Shown: positions 40,096-54,000 of the stretch, piece by piece
How positions within the stretch are numbered: position 1 is the first letter of the stretch
Layout of the letters: every line of letters starts with the position of its first letter
Origin: Certhia americana
Taxonomy: Eukaryota > Chordata > Aves > Passeriformes > Certhiidae
Assembly (NCBI GenBank): GCA_018697195.1
Contig: CM031864.1
Coordinates: 28,529,962-28,593,961, forward strand
Reading direction: 5' to 3'
DNA: 64,000 nucleotides
Translations under genes and position numbers: made by a program
The notes under the pieces: model-generated
Told to the model about the DNA's origin: nothing
The model's input: only the letters and a program-made list of their open reading frames with translations
Databases searched by the model: none

Positions 40096-41140
40096 AGAGG
40101 GTGGAGGGGAAAGAATTCCCACTGTGACAAAATGTTTGAGACAGAGAGCTCCCGCCTGGACCAGCCTGAGCAAACCAAGGGCTCCGCGGCCGAGGGCAAC
40201 AGGATCGATTCCTGCAGTCGTGAAGCTGGGAAATATCTGCCATTGTGGAGTGAGAGAGCGACAAGCTGTGGCGACACGGAGAAATGCTCTCTGCTTCCTT
40301 TAGCCGTGGGGTTTTTCACTGAGCGATGAAGAGTTCTCGAGTATTAATTAGCGTGGTTATTCCCCTCACGCCAGACCAGTGAATGTGATCAGCACGGTTT
40401 TCCTGTTCGGTACATCCCTAAATTACACATTCTCACGCAGCAGCCCAAAGCTACAGAGCTGGAAGCATGGATATGAAGAGGGATATTATTTACAGGTTCA
40501 CATCAAATGCCGGATTCTAACATATTTACATTTATTCCTCATATGTGTACGAAATCTTGTATATAGTGAATGGGAAAACCTTCCACAGTGAATTTACTGA
40601 GTGTAAAATCCGTACTGAAGTGGATGTTTTGGAAAAGTCTCCTTATTTTTCATTTCACAGAGTTATTCTTTCACCATAGTTTTGAAGCCTGCGGGCAGCA
40701 CACAGCAGACCTGTGATGCCTCGGGGCCGGCCCTGCTCCGTGTGCTCTGCTCCAGCCCCTGCGTGTCCCATCTTTCTCCTGCCGGGGCTGCCAGAGCTGT
40801 GCCCGGGGCTGTGTCCCTGCCTGTCAGTGCAGAACCCACGGGTGCCCGGGGTGGGAGGGGGCACGGCCAGCGGCTCTGCAGGAGGAGAAGCCGTCAATTC
40901 CCACATCGTGCCCTTCCCAGCAGAGCCCGGGCTCCACAGCCCAGCGCAGGAGGCAAGGAGAGCCGGGAGAAGAGGAACGGGATAGGATGCAGACCTAGCA
41001 GGCAAAGTGATTCCAGTGCGGTTATCAGCTGTCGTGGCTTGGGGGAGGGAAGAGGGGCAGAATCACCTGGAGAGGGACGGGAGGGAGGAAACAAGCGAAG
41101 GCTGTGCCGAGGGAAGGTGAGGTGGAGGGGTGAGGTATAG
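40096..41140. other. Downstream flank with GC-rich patch
   Basis: The block from about 40690 to 41000 is GC-rich, with roughly 17 CpG dinucleotides by hand count. It stands out from the AT-rich surroundings and contains an open 152-codon + frame (40682-41140) that I do not recognise. It could be a weak CpG island or only GC-rich intergenic DNA. A smaller GC-richer piece lies at 40140-40330. Confidence 0.4.
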
Positions 41141-43124
41141 TGAGGATAGCACTGGGATAATACAGTGACAGCTGGGGCAAGTCTGGCCTTTTCTGTCCCA
41201 AACTCAGGTGTTCGATCCTGCAGAGGGCTTTGAATTCAACTTCACTGCATAAAACTGTATGTGAATGCACAAATTCTTCTCCCATTTCTAGCCACTCTGG
41301 ACAGAGCGCACGGGGCTCTGGAGCCTGTCCTGTCACTCTTGCAATTCACTTGGGAAATTCCTTGGGACAAGCTCCCCTCAAGTCCTCCTGCCCAAAGGAT
41401 GCAAGTGTACAATCTTGACTGATTTCCAAGGATGTGTGCTACTGCTTTACATTAAGCAGCAGCTGCTGCTTAGATCCATTAGCAGATGGAATAGCAATTT
41501 GCTTACACTGAGGTATGAGTGTCAGGAGAAGAGTCCTTGGTCTTGCTAGGACCCATCTCATATTGCTGTCCTTCACCTTTCTCCTGGTCCCACAGATTAA
41601 AGATCCTCATGTCTCCAGAAGATGTATTATATTCCTGCTTTTTGCTGTGAGGGGTAGATCAAATATCCTGGCTGTACACATGAAACCTGGCTACCTGTTG
41701 GTTCTTCCTGCAGCCAGTATGAATTCCCTGTCCTTAGCTCTGTCCTGCTGATGCAATTGGAAACGTGAGTTCTGTGGACATGAGCCCACTTTTCAGGATC
41801 ATCCTTAGCCCAGCTCAGTAGCAAAGCAGCGTGGGTTCAAAGAGAAGAAATTATTGCCAGTCTTGCAGATTCCATGGTGGTTGCCAGGAGCAGGGTGCTC
41901 AGGATGGATGTTCCCAGCAAGTTTTCCCAGCTTTCATGCTATAATGGGACCCAAAGGTCTGTTGTGTGGAGTGGGATCACAAGGGACAAATACCCAGTGC
42001 TGACTCCAAGTAAAGGATGATACAGTGATGACAGAATTTAATTCAGAGTGAAATGTGACCTGCACAGAGATGAGTGACATTTCTCACCTCCTTTTCTCTG
42101 CTGTCCAGGCTTCTGTTGACAGAAGGATGCAGACAGTGGGAGCAGTTCCTGCTCTGCTTGGCAAGAAGCAAGTTCTGCCTGCAGTGAGGGAGGAGAAGTT
42201 AGAGCTGAGCTGCAGGATGCATTTACTCAGCCCTTCCCTCCCATCACAAGGGTCAGACATGGACCCTACCTGAAACTCCACTATTGATTGTTACTATTGG
42301 AGGGGCTGTTCTGAGGATTTGCCCTTCCTCCCTTAGAGGACAGGTCTTGCCCTGCCCTGTCAGGCAGCAGGACTATGACACCCCGAGTTTTTTACAGCTG
42401 TGCAGAACATCCTGCTGCTGAGCCAGCAGCATCTCTGAAAGGAGGAGCTGCCCTAGGACACAAACTAGGAATATCCAGTAAAAAACAGCTCTCTGAAGGC
42501 TTTGAAAAGGTGCTGGATAGATTTCAGTTCTTACTAGTGAGAGAATTTACTTTGGCCTCCCAGTTAGCTGCAGTGCCTGGGAGCACACATCCCTTTGGAC
42601 GTGGAGCCTTGCCCTTGGGTTTGTACTAGAATATGTCCCTTTTCCCTGGACCTCAGGTGTGGATCTGTAGCCTGTACCTCACAGTTCAAAGCTTTGTTCC
42701 TGAGTGACAAACACCTCTGTATGCACTTGTTCCCACAGCACTTTCAAAGGACTTCTTCCAGGACTCAGGACTTCCCTGGTGGGAAGGACTGGTGGAGGAC
42801 TGACTTCCTTTTTCCTCAGTACCAGAAGGTACTGCAAAAACTTGGTTTATATTGTTGGATGGTTATTAGGCTCAGGAAGGCCAGAAGAACTTGGACTTGA
42901 TAGAAACTGCCATAATTGGGATTAAGTAGAACCTTTCAGATTTTTCTCATTCTTTGGGAAACTGAGTGGCAGCTCACTGTCATGCCAGGATCTGTGCTCT
43001 ACTGGGGGCATTTAGAAAGTTATTGCTGCAGCAACCAGTAAGGCTAAAAAAGTGGATAAAATACTTGCCATCTCTTCTGGGGTTGACTGAAGGGCAGAGA
43101 GATTGTAGCTCCCTCAGTTACATA
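41141..43124. other. Intergenic DNA, nothing recognised
   Basis: No splice-flanked ORF, domain or repeat family is recognisable in this interval. Confidence 0.5.
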
Positions 43125-43240
43125 TTTTTTGTCATGGGTTTTTGTTGGGGTGTTTTGTTGGATTTTTTCTTTTGTTGGGGTTTTGTTTTGTTTTGTGTTG
43201 TGTTGGCTTTTTTTGGTTTTGTTTTGGGTTTTTTTTTTAA
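43125..43240 (+). repeat. G/T-rich low-complexity patch
   Basis: The stretch runs from tcatgggtttttgttgggg to gttttgggtttttttttt and is almost free of A and C. Repeated GTTTT and TTGGGG-type words make it similar to the patches at 1020 and 1725. Confidence 0.75.
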
Positions 43241-46200
43241 AAGAAACACTCTCCCCATGGGCAGATTCCAGATTGTGGCTTTGGGAAAACAGGGATCTTA
43301 AAATGGAAAGTCCATCTGCCCCAACTGCTGACTTGACAACTCTGCTGCTGGAATCAGCCATGTGCCAAAAGGGGAAGATGGGAAGGCTAAAGGAAGCCAT
43401 GTCCTTGATCCTGCTCACAGCTTACAACACACGATGCTCTCCTCACTCATGGCTCACAAGGTGTTGTGAGAGCTCTGCCCATGTGCTGCTGTTTGGCAGC
43501 TCCTGGGTGTTCTCCTGAGGGTATTTGCTGTGATGGTGTGCTCTGGAGAGCTGGCATCATATCTCCAGTTACTGCTCCCACTTGACTGCAGCATTTCTCC
43601 TGCCCTGGCCAGGGACAGAGGCTCAGGGTTATCGGGGCACCTGGGGAATTCACAGAAGCAGCAGTGGTTATCCCAGAGATCAGAAATCCTGGGGGAAAAG
43701 TACCACTCACTGTCAATAGTGCTGACGGTGGCTTTTCAAGTGCCTTTCAAAACTACTAAAATGACCTCATTAGCTGGTAGCTGCTGGGCCCCGACTGCAG
43801 ACTGCAGTCACTCCACTCCTCTGAGGAGCTGGGTGGGTCCCATGCCGGGGTTGGAGTCCTGGCAGCCAGCTCAAGTGGGAACACAGCTGCTGCCCTGCCC
43901 TCAGCCTAGTGCAGGAATGGCTGCAATGCTGTGGGGCAGGAATAAGTTGCTTCGGCAGATTTGTCCTCAGGGAGCAGCTTGGATAGTCCTTGGGTCAAAA
44001 ATACACAGGCATCTGATTTCAAGGATGATTTTAGGATCCAAGTATTTGGCTGGTTCTGGACGCAAAGATTTGGGCAGGTGTTTCCCTGGTGATTTGTCTC
44101 TGTGCAGCTTTCCGGGATTTACACCTTTCCTGCAGTTTGCTCGGGTGTAGGACCATGCTGGTACTGATTTATTCCCTCACTGGGGCAGGCCTGGTCTCAT
44201 GCTCATGCTCCCCAACAAAAATCCCTTTCCAGATTGGGGCAATACATACTAACCTGGCCTGTCCCTGTCCCTAAACAGTAAAAGCAGTTTTTTCTCCAGA
44301 TATGTTCATTACACTCCTTGGCATGAGGTAAAAGGGGGGTTATTGTCCCTAAGTCTTTGGAGCATCAATGCTGATACCTTGGCTGCTGACTCACCCTCCC
44401 CAGACACAAAGCAGAATGCGATCAAATATTTGAAAACTTTAAAGTGACAATTGTACCTTCCAGTACAATTTCCAGTTGACTTTGATCAGGAATTTGAAGG
44501 TGAGATGTGCATCATCATAAAGGGATGACCCTGGAGGGCTCGTCAGAGTGGTGGCCCAAAGGTCTTTTATCAGCCAATAGAAAACCTGGTGGAGACCAGC
44601 AAACTAGAATCAGCTTATCTTGGACCTGGCCCCAGCCCAGTTTGTGGCAGACTGGCTGCATTCCCCGTGGGAAAGGAGAAAAGGCAGTGCATCCAAAATT
44701 TTGGCATTGTTATTTCAACCTAGCTGTGGTTCTTCCATGTGGGAATTTGCATTTTCATTGCTAGGGCATCACAGGGAGTTTTTAATTTCATTTTAGTCTT
44801 ATTAATAGCTGTGTGAGTGGTGGTTGAGTACATACCACATTGGTGGCCAGCTTTTCCTCATGTCTCACGTTCCTGCTGAACTTTTTGGTTTCTAATGGTC
44901 ACAGCTATCAGAGGGGCCTCTACTGGACTGAGTCTGGAATAAATTTGATAAATTATTCCTATGTAGGCATGACACAAACATGCTCATTGCTACAAGTGTT
45001 TCCTTAACCACTGCTCCCTTATCAGCAGGAAAAACAAGTATGTAGAGTATCTTGGGCAAATACACTTGTGCAGATGCTGGGAGAGCTACAAGCCTTATCA
45101 GCAAACATTCAGAGGTAACATTTGCAATTCCATCCACTTGGAATGGCTGTCAGTAGAATGTTCATCTTTCCTGAAAGCCTTAGGCCGATCCCTGCTTACT
45201 CCAGACCACTCTAAGACCCCATCAAAATCTGTTGCTGTGACAATGTCCACAGAGACTTCCCACTCATGCTGCTCTCTTAATTTGTGTCCCACTGAAGTAC
45301 TAGTAACATAAAAAGCATGACAAAGCAAACGCTGCCCCAGCTAAACAAATCTTCCTACCCACAGGGCTGGGCTGCAATATTTGTCTTACGGAAGTGAGGA
45401 ATATTTATTAGGAGAAATGAGCTAATGATTAATGACTGTGCAATAATGCACTTAGGTAAATAAAAAGCCTGACAGGAGAAGTGGGCACAGAGCAATACCC
45501 ACAGGCTTTGATCGTATCCATGGGGATGAGCTGGAAACCCATGAGAATTAAAGGCCACTTCAATCCCTGTGCTCATCCCTCAGAGAGCAGGACAGCCCAT
45601 CTCAGCTGCAGGGTCTCATGTAGGGGAAGTTGGCTGGTAGGAACAGTGGTGAAGAATCTCTCTTGGGCTGTCAAGCAGCTGCCACAGAATGCTGTGTTTC
45701 ATTCTGAACCTGGGCTGTCAAGAAATCAGATCTTAATTCTGGAAGAGGTGAAAATATTTGTGTCTGTAGCCTCCACATTTGTATTTCTGAAGGCTCTTTA
45801 CCATGTAACCTACCCTCCCATAGCAAATTCTCACCCCAACAAAAAAGGTCAAGCATTGAGAGTGAGTAAAGTGCCTCATGTTTCTGTGACTGAGGGGTGG
45901 TAATAGGGAATATCTCCTTTTTGGGAGCTGAGGGCTTTCTCAATGAGGGATATGCAGCAGATTTTGCTACCTCAGCTTTGGACAGATCCTGGATAAGACA
46001 TGGAAATCTGTTGCTTTAAGTGGAGGTCAGAAGATTACTACCAGACTGGAAGGTGAGAATCTGTCTGGAAAGGAGGGCAGTAAATTGTCATAAACTGCAG
46101 CTCCAAGAACTTGATTAGCATTTATTGATTTTGACATCAGGATAAACAGCATGGATATGCTAACAAGACGGTGAAGGATACAAATTAGGGAGCTATCTTC

Positions 46201-49200
46201 AAACATGTGAGGACCAGAGCATAAAAAGAACAGGGTTCAGGTGTGGGAAAAGGAAGGAAAGTACTGAAAATACAGACAATTAGAGTACAACTACATATAG
46301 TAATAATACTGTGACTGGGTTTGGACATAGTAATTAGTGATTCATGAGGAAATCCCACCAGGCCTATCAGCTGGACAGACAGCAGGCACAGAAAGGCTGT
46401 TCCACACATAGCCAAGCAAACCAGCCCAGAGCCATGGGAGCACTCCCCAGTTTGCATCTCCTTTGCAGGGATGGGCGTTTGTTACACATACAGTGTAATG
46501 ATTTTAATGTTACACTGTACATAATGGAATTTTAATTTCTCCCGTGTGTCAATAGAAATCCTGAGGAGAATGAACTACTGTCACTTGGACTGGATGCTTT
46601 GCTCACTGAAAACAGGGCAAAAGAGACTCAGCTTTTGTGCCATCTTAGGCAACATTTTGGAGGGTGCTAATTGCACATTTCAGTGTGTTTTTCCAAGAGG
46701 GCAGGAACCTCTGAGGATTGACCTTTGTGCCTCCATCCAAAATGTGTGCTACGCAAGCAGGACAGATACAACCCTGAATGAAGGAAGTTTATCTGCATGT
46801 GAGGATTTTAATACCATGTTCCCAGCAGAGGCTTTTACCTTGGCTTCCTGCTAAGCTACAACGACCACAACTGACAACTTCCACCACGGAATTTGGTGTA
46901 TTCGCTCCGTCTTCAGGCACCCAGCTTGCCAGGAACAGAAAAACAACAGAGAAGCAAAACTCAGGATTGTCTGGACTGTATGCTGTGAATTGTGGAGGCA
47001 AGAATTTAGATAAGACATGTACCTCCCCTGTGTTTCCTGATGGTGCCTCTCTCCCAGGTCTGGAGCCAGACAAGCCCCCTGTGGAGCTGGAGGCAGACAG
47101 GAATAGTGCTGTAAAATCCCCTGAGCTCAGCTCTGACTGAAGCATTAGTGGTTTAAAGCACAAATTTATCACAGTCATCAGAGCATGCAGATTTGTGAGG
47201 TGACGTAAGCAAATCCAAAGGGATACTGCACTATCCCTGCACTATCCCTGGGAGCAAAATCCTTTATGTTTGGTTCAGTGGACTGTTGGAGAAGCTGTTT
47301 TGGTAGCATTCTCTCTGAAACACTAAACACTAAAGCCAACCCATTGCTTTCTGGTTTATGGTGGCAGAAACCCAGTCCAGGGCACAATGCAAATGGTGTG
47401 AGCCAGGACCCTTAATCCCTGGCACACCCGCTAAAACTTATCCCAGGGAGAAAAAATTGGAAGGCCAAGAAGAACTTGGAAATTGCTGCTGTTCAGAACT
47501 GGCTGTGCATCATATCTCCTGTGCCTGCTAACACTGGGATCTTCCACATCAATTGCTTCTGCAAATCACACCCCAAACAGGCCTGGCCCCCTTCCATGCT
47601 GCTCTTATTTGCATTCTCTGAAACATGAGCTCTAACAATTACATCTTTCATATTTGCATACACCTTCTGAATGCTTTTGAGCTGACTGTAAAGGTCAGGC
47701 TAAGTGGTGAAGTACAGAGAATTTAAATAGATCAGTCTACCTCAGATGCTTGAAAAAGAAATCACTCTGGGCTAGATACTGTCCTGATACACATCTAAGT
47801 GTACTGGCACTGAATAGTGCAATGGTCCAGAAATTTTAAAAAGCTGATTTTCAGTCTTGTCTTGTAATTTCAGAAGACACAGCACACAGTCTCAGTCACT
47901 GTGTTTTGCAGACACCAGGTAATGCAGGCAGGAGATAAGGATCATGTAGCCACACCAGATTTTGGATGCTTATGTCTCTTCCTTAACTCATGGATCTGCA
48001 AAATAAGGATGGAAAACTTGCAAAGACAGAAACACCTGCTCCTTTTATCTCTGATCTCAAGGTAGAATGTATATGTAGAACTGTGCAGAGAGAATCTAGC
48101 TCAATTCTCTTTTTCTGCTACTAAAATGGTTTCAGCATTACAAGATTTTAGCAAGGACAGTGTTGGTTTCCTGCTCCCCAGCTCAGCTTTATGCTTCAGA
48201 GCGTCTGTTGTCAAAGATTACTGTTCATGCAATGTCAAGCAAGTCACATCACCTCTGCTGGCATGTGCAAAGTGTCAGTGGCAGCACTTCCACCCCCTAA
48301 AGCTATGCTCTTCCTGCTGCCCTGTATCCCATTATCTTTGTGCAGATATTCCTTGTGTTTACCTGCCACGTTCCTGCCCTGCAGGCCACTTCTACAGCAA
48401 TTCTCCCCAACAGTGCAGCCTTCAGGTGCAACCTCAGTGCCTGTGGCAATTATGTTTGAAGGTTAATGTTTCATAAAAATATCAAAGCGTTTCTGCCTCT
48501 CAGCCCATGATTTTGGTAGAAGCCAGAATTTTCTTCCTCATTTGTTGTGGTCTAACAGTTACATGCTTGGCAGCTGGATGCTTGTTTCTATCCAGGGTTT
48601 ACTCTTAATCTACCTGATAGAATTTTATTAAAATATGAACTCTGGGTGTGGTAATCTCTTGGAAGGTGAGGGGCTCTGATATTGCTTTTTCTCTGTGAAA
48701 ATTCCCCTGAGTGCTAAAGCAATATTTGGAGCTCTGTCATCAGGCTGTATTTGGCCAAAAATTTAGTGAAAGTCCAGAAATGAGGTGCTTGTGCTAGTGA
48801 CTAAACAGCAAACCCTAATATATTTATCTTCTGGCTTTACTACATGACATAGCAAAGGGAAAACTGAAATAATAACTGTTCTGGCTGTAAAGTGAACCCT
48901 TTTTCTTAGAAATTTGCTTGTTATGTCTCTTGCAGGTTTTGTTTTTCCCACACAGCCTGGGGGCAAAAACCCCCACCTTTCATTAAAAAAAATAAATTCC
49001 TGCACTTTAAAATACTTTCAGTTGACAAGAATCTCCTAAAGCACCAACAGCACTACCCAAAAGGTAGGGAGATGGACACAGATGGAGAGAGGGTTGTTTC
49101 AAAGCAGAGGGTTCACAAACTCCCTTGGCATTGCATTTGTGCTAGCAAGGGGTCAGATCTTGAGGGGTTTGATGATAAAATGCCTGCTGACTTCATATGG

Positions 49201-52200
49201 AAAAGAAGCAACCACCTTTTCTTCACCTTACTCCCGCTTCCCAGACTGGCAGTGGTAAGTGTGTGCTAGAGTCTCCATGCATTGGCTGCTTCCCTTTCTC
49301 CTGCAAGTGAAACCACATCAGTGCTTTACCAAATGCATTGTACAAGTTGTTGCTGCATATAAAACTAGTTTGATCTGGGATGAGCTGAAAAATTAAAAAG
49401 CTGCTATAAAATGCCATGAAATTCTGGTTTTACAAGTTAGATTTTGCGTGGGAGAAGGGAAGATGGCTGCATCTTTTTTTCATGTTGTGTATCATTTCCA
49501 ACCCTTAACTGATGAATGTGATCTAATTTGATAGCTAAACATATCAAACCAATTTTGTGGTGAAAATACTATTAAAATGAAAATAAATATGGGCCTCTCT
49601 ACGTAGACGAGAGAGAACACACAAGGGAATGCTTGAAGTGAATAGGTCTGGAAGCTTTTCAGACTGGAAAAAACCCACAGCTTTGTTTACACACAGCAGA
49701 AATTGGTTAAAATATATTTCAGCTTTTGCATATGCTTTTGAGTATGTAGCTAAAATGAGGCACTGCATCTAATTAGAATCTCAAAACTCACAGATAAATG
49801 CTACAGGCTCAACACTTTGAAATGTAAATAGAACCACAGTAAAGATACTGATATCAGGGTAATAAAGAGGTGAAAATGTGACACAACTTCTGAAAAGTTG
49901 AGAAAGAGCACCTGGGGCGGGTAGGAAGGACCAGAGCAGTGATGAGAAATAGAATAAAGGGCTCTAACATTTTACAAGGGACTTGAGTCTGTCTAATCCA
50001 GAACCTGCTCCCCAGAGTCACAAAGAGGCATTTCAGTGTTACCCCAAAGCATCCTGCATGACAGGGATACTGAGGGGTGGGTGAAGAGATGGTATTTGCC
50101 TGAACCTCACTCACCATAAATTTGTGCCTTAGAGCCTGAGAGTTGCTGATGTGTATTTGAGCAGACACAAACTATTTAATTATTGGCCAACCAACTGGAG
50201 CTAGAGCTTTGAATTTCTCAAGCTTCCTGTCATTAAAATTGCAACTTCATTTAGAGAGCTGTTCCCTTCTGTAAAACTTAGGCAAGAAAAACATTTTTTA
50301 AAAGCATCCCCAATTCCAGAAGTTATTTGCAAGAGTTATTTCAGCAAGCAGTGTGTCATGAAATATGAAAAGTGGTTAAAAGGCAGGAACACGAATTAGA
50401 GAAGAGAGTGGGTTTACATCCTAATCGTTCCCAAAATCACTGCAGAGAGAGATGAGGTTGTGATGCTATGCCCAGCCAGCTGGGTCTTTGGAAGATGGTG
50501 AGTGAAAAGTTCAAAATTCACAAATCCCAAAGAGGATGGTGATGGCTGGTGCATATAATCTCAGAGTAACGATTAACCCCCAGTTTATGAAGGCACAGAC
50601 CACAAGGGAAACGGCACTGTGGCCTGGAACAGCTCAAGCTGTAAAACGGCAGTGTCCATGCAGAGGCGTCCAGTGCTTCAGCTTAAAAATCCAGTGTGGT
50701 GTTCCCTGATCCCAGAGCAGGGGCACAGGAATGGTTTGGGAAGCTGCTCATGACCACAGGGTGGAGCTGAAGCCCTTTTAGTTCGTAACTTGGCGTTCGT
50801 GGAGAAAAGCTGTGTCTCGGGCAGTTCGCAGCCCCCTTTGGAGCGCTCATTATCCCGGTGACCTCATTCCGCTGCAGGGCAAGTCAGGGAATGCATTTCG
50901 GGGGCTGAGGGTGCTCCAACACGGTGCACTTGTTTGGATCTCCATGTCAGACACAGACAGGACTTGTGATGAATTTGGAGCACAGTCAGTCATGTGAAAT
51001 CATCGTTGTCTCTGAGTGCCTGTAATAAAGGCTCTGACCTGAATAAGTGAAGGGAAAGCACAGCTGAGGAACTTACCGGGGTGAAGAATGCGTATGATAA
51101 ACAATAAGTTTTCTTTGTTTCTCAATTCGGCTTTTCTGCTCGAAATGATTTTGAGTGACAGCACCGCATCCATAAAGGGCAAGATGGGAGCTTGGATCTA
51201 GGCAGGCGTAGGGAAAATAGGACTTGTTTTGAAAACAAATTCCAAGCAGATGGGCAGGGCAGCGGGAGGTCGAACACAGTTGTTCAGATCACTTGGTGCT
51301 CATTATTTGTTCTTTGTCCCGTCCTGCTTACTTGGGCTCCAGTTCCCTGTTTTCCATCTGCAACCAGACTCCCCTTATCTCGCTGATTCCTCCTCTCAAC
51401 TGCCCTTTTCCCACAGCTGGCTCGGAGCAGAGCGTGATCTCCTAGCGGCTGGCACTGTGCTGGGGACTATTTAAGAGCCTTCGGCCCTGCTGGTCCTCGC
51501 TGCCCCTGTCCTGGAGGGTGCCCACTGCCCAGCCGAGGTGGCACTGTGGCTATTTCATCCACCCCCTTGAGGGACAGCTTCCCGAATTGTGTATCCTGGT
51601 GGTCAGGAGCTCCGTTCCACGATCCCTGTTGAGTTGGTTGAACATCATGCCTACAGCCTCGAGAGCAAAACCATCTCCTGTGGGTAGAGCAGAATCCAGC
51701 TGGGACTGTGGCTCCAAGCTCTAGTCCTGGGAGGGTCAGCTGTGCCAGGAAAAGGTGTAGGTGTAGATCTACCACTGGTGACCAGCTGTGCTTTTGTTGC
51801 CTCGATTTTGTTCAAGCCCTGAAAAGACACATTGCCAACAGCTGTGACCATGGAAGACATTCCTGTAGCAAAGAGTTGTGACCAGTGAGTACCTTAATCT
51901 TGTCTTGTACTTGTTACTGCTCTTGTGGAAGCTGCAGTTCCCCTTATGTGACAGCAGCAGAGACTGTGCCCTGCCCCACCCCAGGTGAGAGTTAAAGTGC
52001 TGATGACAGTGGTAACAGCTCATTCACCCAGCTTTGTCCAAAGTGTGAGGGTGCTCACAGATTTCTGGGGGTAGCTCCCAGCTGGCAGGTGCTGATGTAC
52101 ACCTGAGAAGCTGAACATCTTGAGCCAGTTCAGCCAGAAGTGCTGGATGTCTGTCATTGGCCTCAGGAGACTGGATAGTTAATCCAGCAGAAAAACTCTT

Positions 52201-53967
52201 CCTGTTGGCCACAGTCTAATAGGAGCTGACACAGCTCTGGAGGTACAGCTGTGGAAATATCCTTTGTTTTCACTTTTGAAATATTTCTGGACAATTTCAA
52301 GATGTCTGAAGTTTTCCTGTCAGTCAGTAGCTCCCTGTCAGACCTCATTATCCACCACCCCTCTCCTCCTCAACTCCTCTGTGTAAACCCATGTTAGAAT
52401 TAGCACACCCAGTGCTCCTCCACCCCTGATGGCTTCTGGCTCCAGATGGCACCACTCTTGAACACATTAAAGGAGTGAGATGTCCCTGGTTTTGATCCCT
52501 ATTTCCCCTGTAATTTTTGTGCTCTACCCTGCGTCGCTGCTGATGTAATTAAGGTACACCAACATAATGTATCATTAGGCCGTGGTATCAAATGCAAGTG
52601 TAATGCAGTTTATGGATTGAAACTGGTGGAGAGATCTTCCAATACCATAAAAATTCTTGGATGTTAGGGGGGTGGTGTGATTGTAATCTTTGCATCTATT
52701 CCCTGACCCAGGAGTTGATGAAAAGGGATAATTATTACACTCATTAATAATTCAGGAAGCTAAGCAACAGCACCTGGAAATTAGGTGTCAATTTTACAGG
52801 ATTTCTACAGAATGAATAAGGACGAAAAATAGGTCAGGAACAGTTATACTTTTGTCATTTTGAAGAGGAGAAAGAAATATTTTTAGCAAGAAAATGCTTT
52901 CTCTCCTGGCTCTGCAGCACAAGTAGGTGCCTGTAAATGATGAGGTTTCTCTCACAGGATTGCTCCAGGCCTGACAGGTCGCTGATGATGTCCCCAAGTA
53001 CTCAGAGGAGTTGGTCTGTGTGTTCCTGTGCTGGCAGTCTCTATGTGAGGATTTCAAGAGTCATCTTCATCTTCTCCTTTTGGCTCAGAGGGTTTGCAGT
53101 TCCACAGGGCTGTGTTCTGCCATGGATTGGTGTCACTTCTGAGTAATTTTTGCAAGCCAGTGTCTCAAACACTATTTCTTAAAATTTATTTCTCTGAAAA
53201 ACAAAATACGTGAGCAATATTCACATACTCCCCTCTGTGAGAAAACAAGGGTGTGGTAGTGCTATGGAGAGCTTGGGCTGATACACAGTTGTAAAGCCTG
53301 GGAGAGATACAGCTCTGAAAATGGCTCTGTGCTCTCTGTTCTACTGCAGCTTTTATTAGCTCTGAAATAATTCTCTGTTTTGGTTTTTAATTCCCTCATC
53401 TCCCTTCAGGCTAGCAGTGTGAATCGTGGGTATTTAAAATTGCTTTCAACAGAGCATGTATATTGTTTATATCTAAGAGTACTATTTAAAATGCGAATCT
53501 GAGTTGTGACATTGGGTGTGCACATCTGGTGTCTCTCAAGAGTGATCATGTTAAAAAGGAAAACTTCAATTTGTAAAAATATATTACAATTCTAGCTAAG
53601 GAAAGGCCACTTTTCAAATTAAATATGTTTAAATCACACCGCTCAGTTATTATCCAGTACAATATATATAGCATCCAATTAATTTCTTATGCCTTATGCT
53701 ATTTTTTTCCTGGGTAGCTTGAGGACCTCTGCAGCTGTTCCTTTAGTGCTTTGTGGCCAGTGGTGCTGTTGTGGTCAAACCATGTATTACCAAACCATTT
53801 ATTACCAAAACAGAAGCCACATGCCTTCCCCACCATGTATTCATCTCTATACAAGGAAAGTAGGAAAAGTAGTTGGGAGCACCTCACAGGACATGGTAGG
53901 TTCATCTTCTCATCAGTTGGATTTGTTTTTATGCATCTCAGGTGTTGACACGTGACTTTTCTTTTTT
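43241..53967. other. Intergenic DNA, no gene recognised
   Basis: The longest open frame is 206 codons on the + strand (43530-44150). It has no recognisable domain and no exon-like boundaries, so it is not called. A 10-bp inverted repeat sits at 46489-46519 and an 11-bp tandem duplication (TGCACTATCCC twice) at 47227-47248. Nothing else stands out. Confidence 0.5.
46489..46519. repeat. Inverted repeat TACAGTGTAA / TTACACTGTA
   Basis: Two exact 10-bp reverse-complement arms (46489-46498 and 46510-46519) are separated by 11 AT-rich bases. Confidence 0.85.
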
Positions 53968-54000
53968 TACACACACACACACCCCCCCCACCCCAACACC
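53968..54000 (+). repeat. AC microsatellite followed by C-rich run
   Basis: An (AC)n tract runs into a C-rich stretch (cccccccccacccc type). It is simple-sequence DNA. Confidence 0.85.

Noticed and set aside
43530..44150. 206-codon + strand ORF, the longest outside RASAL2
   Set aside because: No domain, repetitive codon structure or splice context that I can recognise. Several other frames nearby are also open in this GC-richer piece.
49072..49269. 65-codon + ORF containing a gtaagt near its end
   Set aside because: No acceptor in a matching phase and no recognisable protein. The donor-like word is common by chance.
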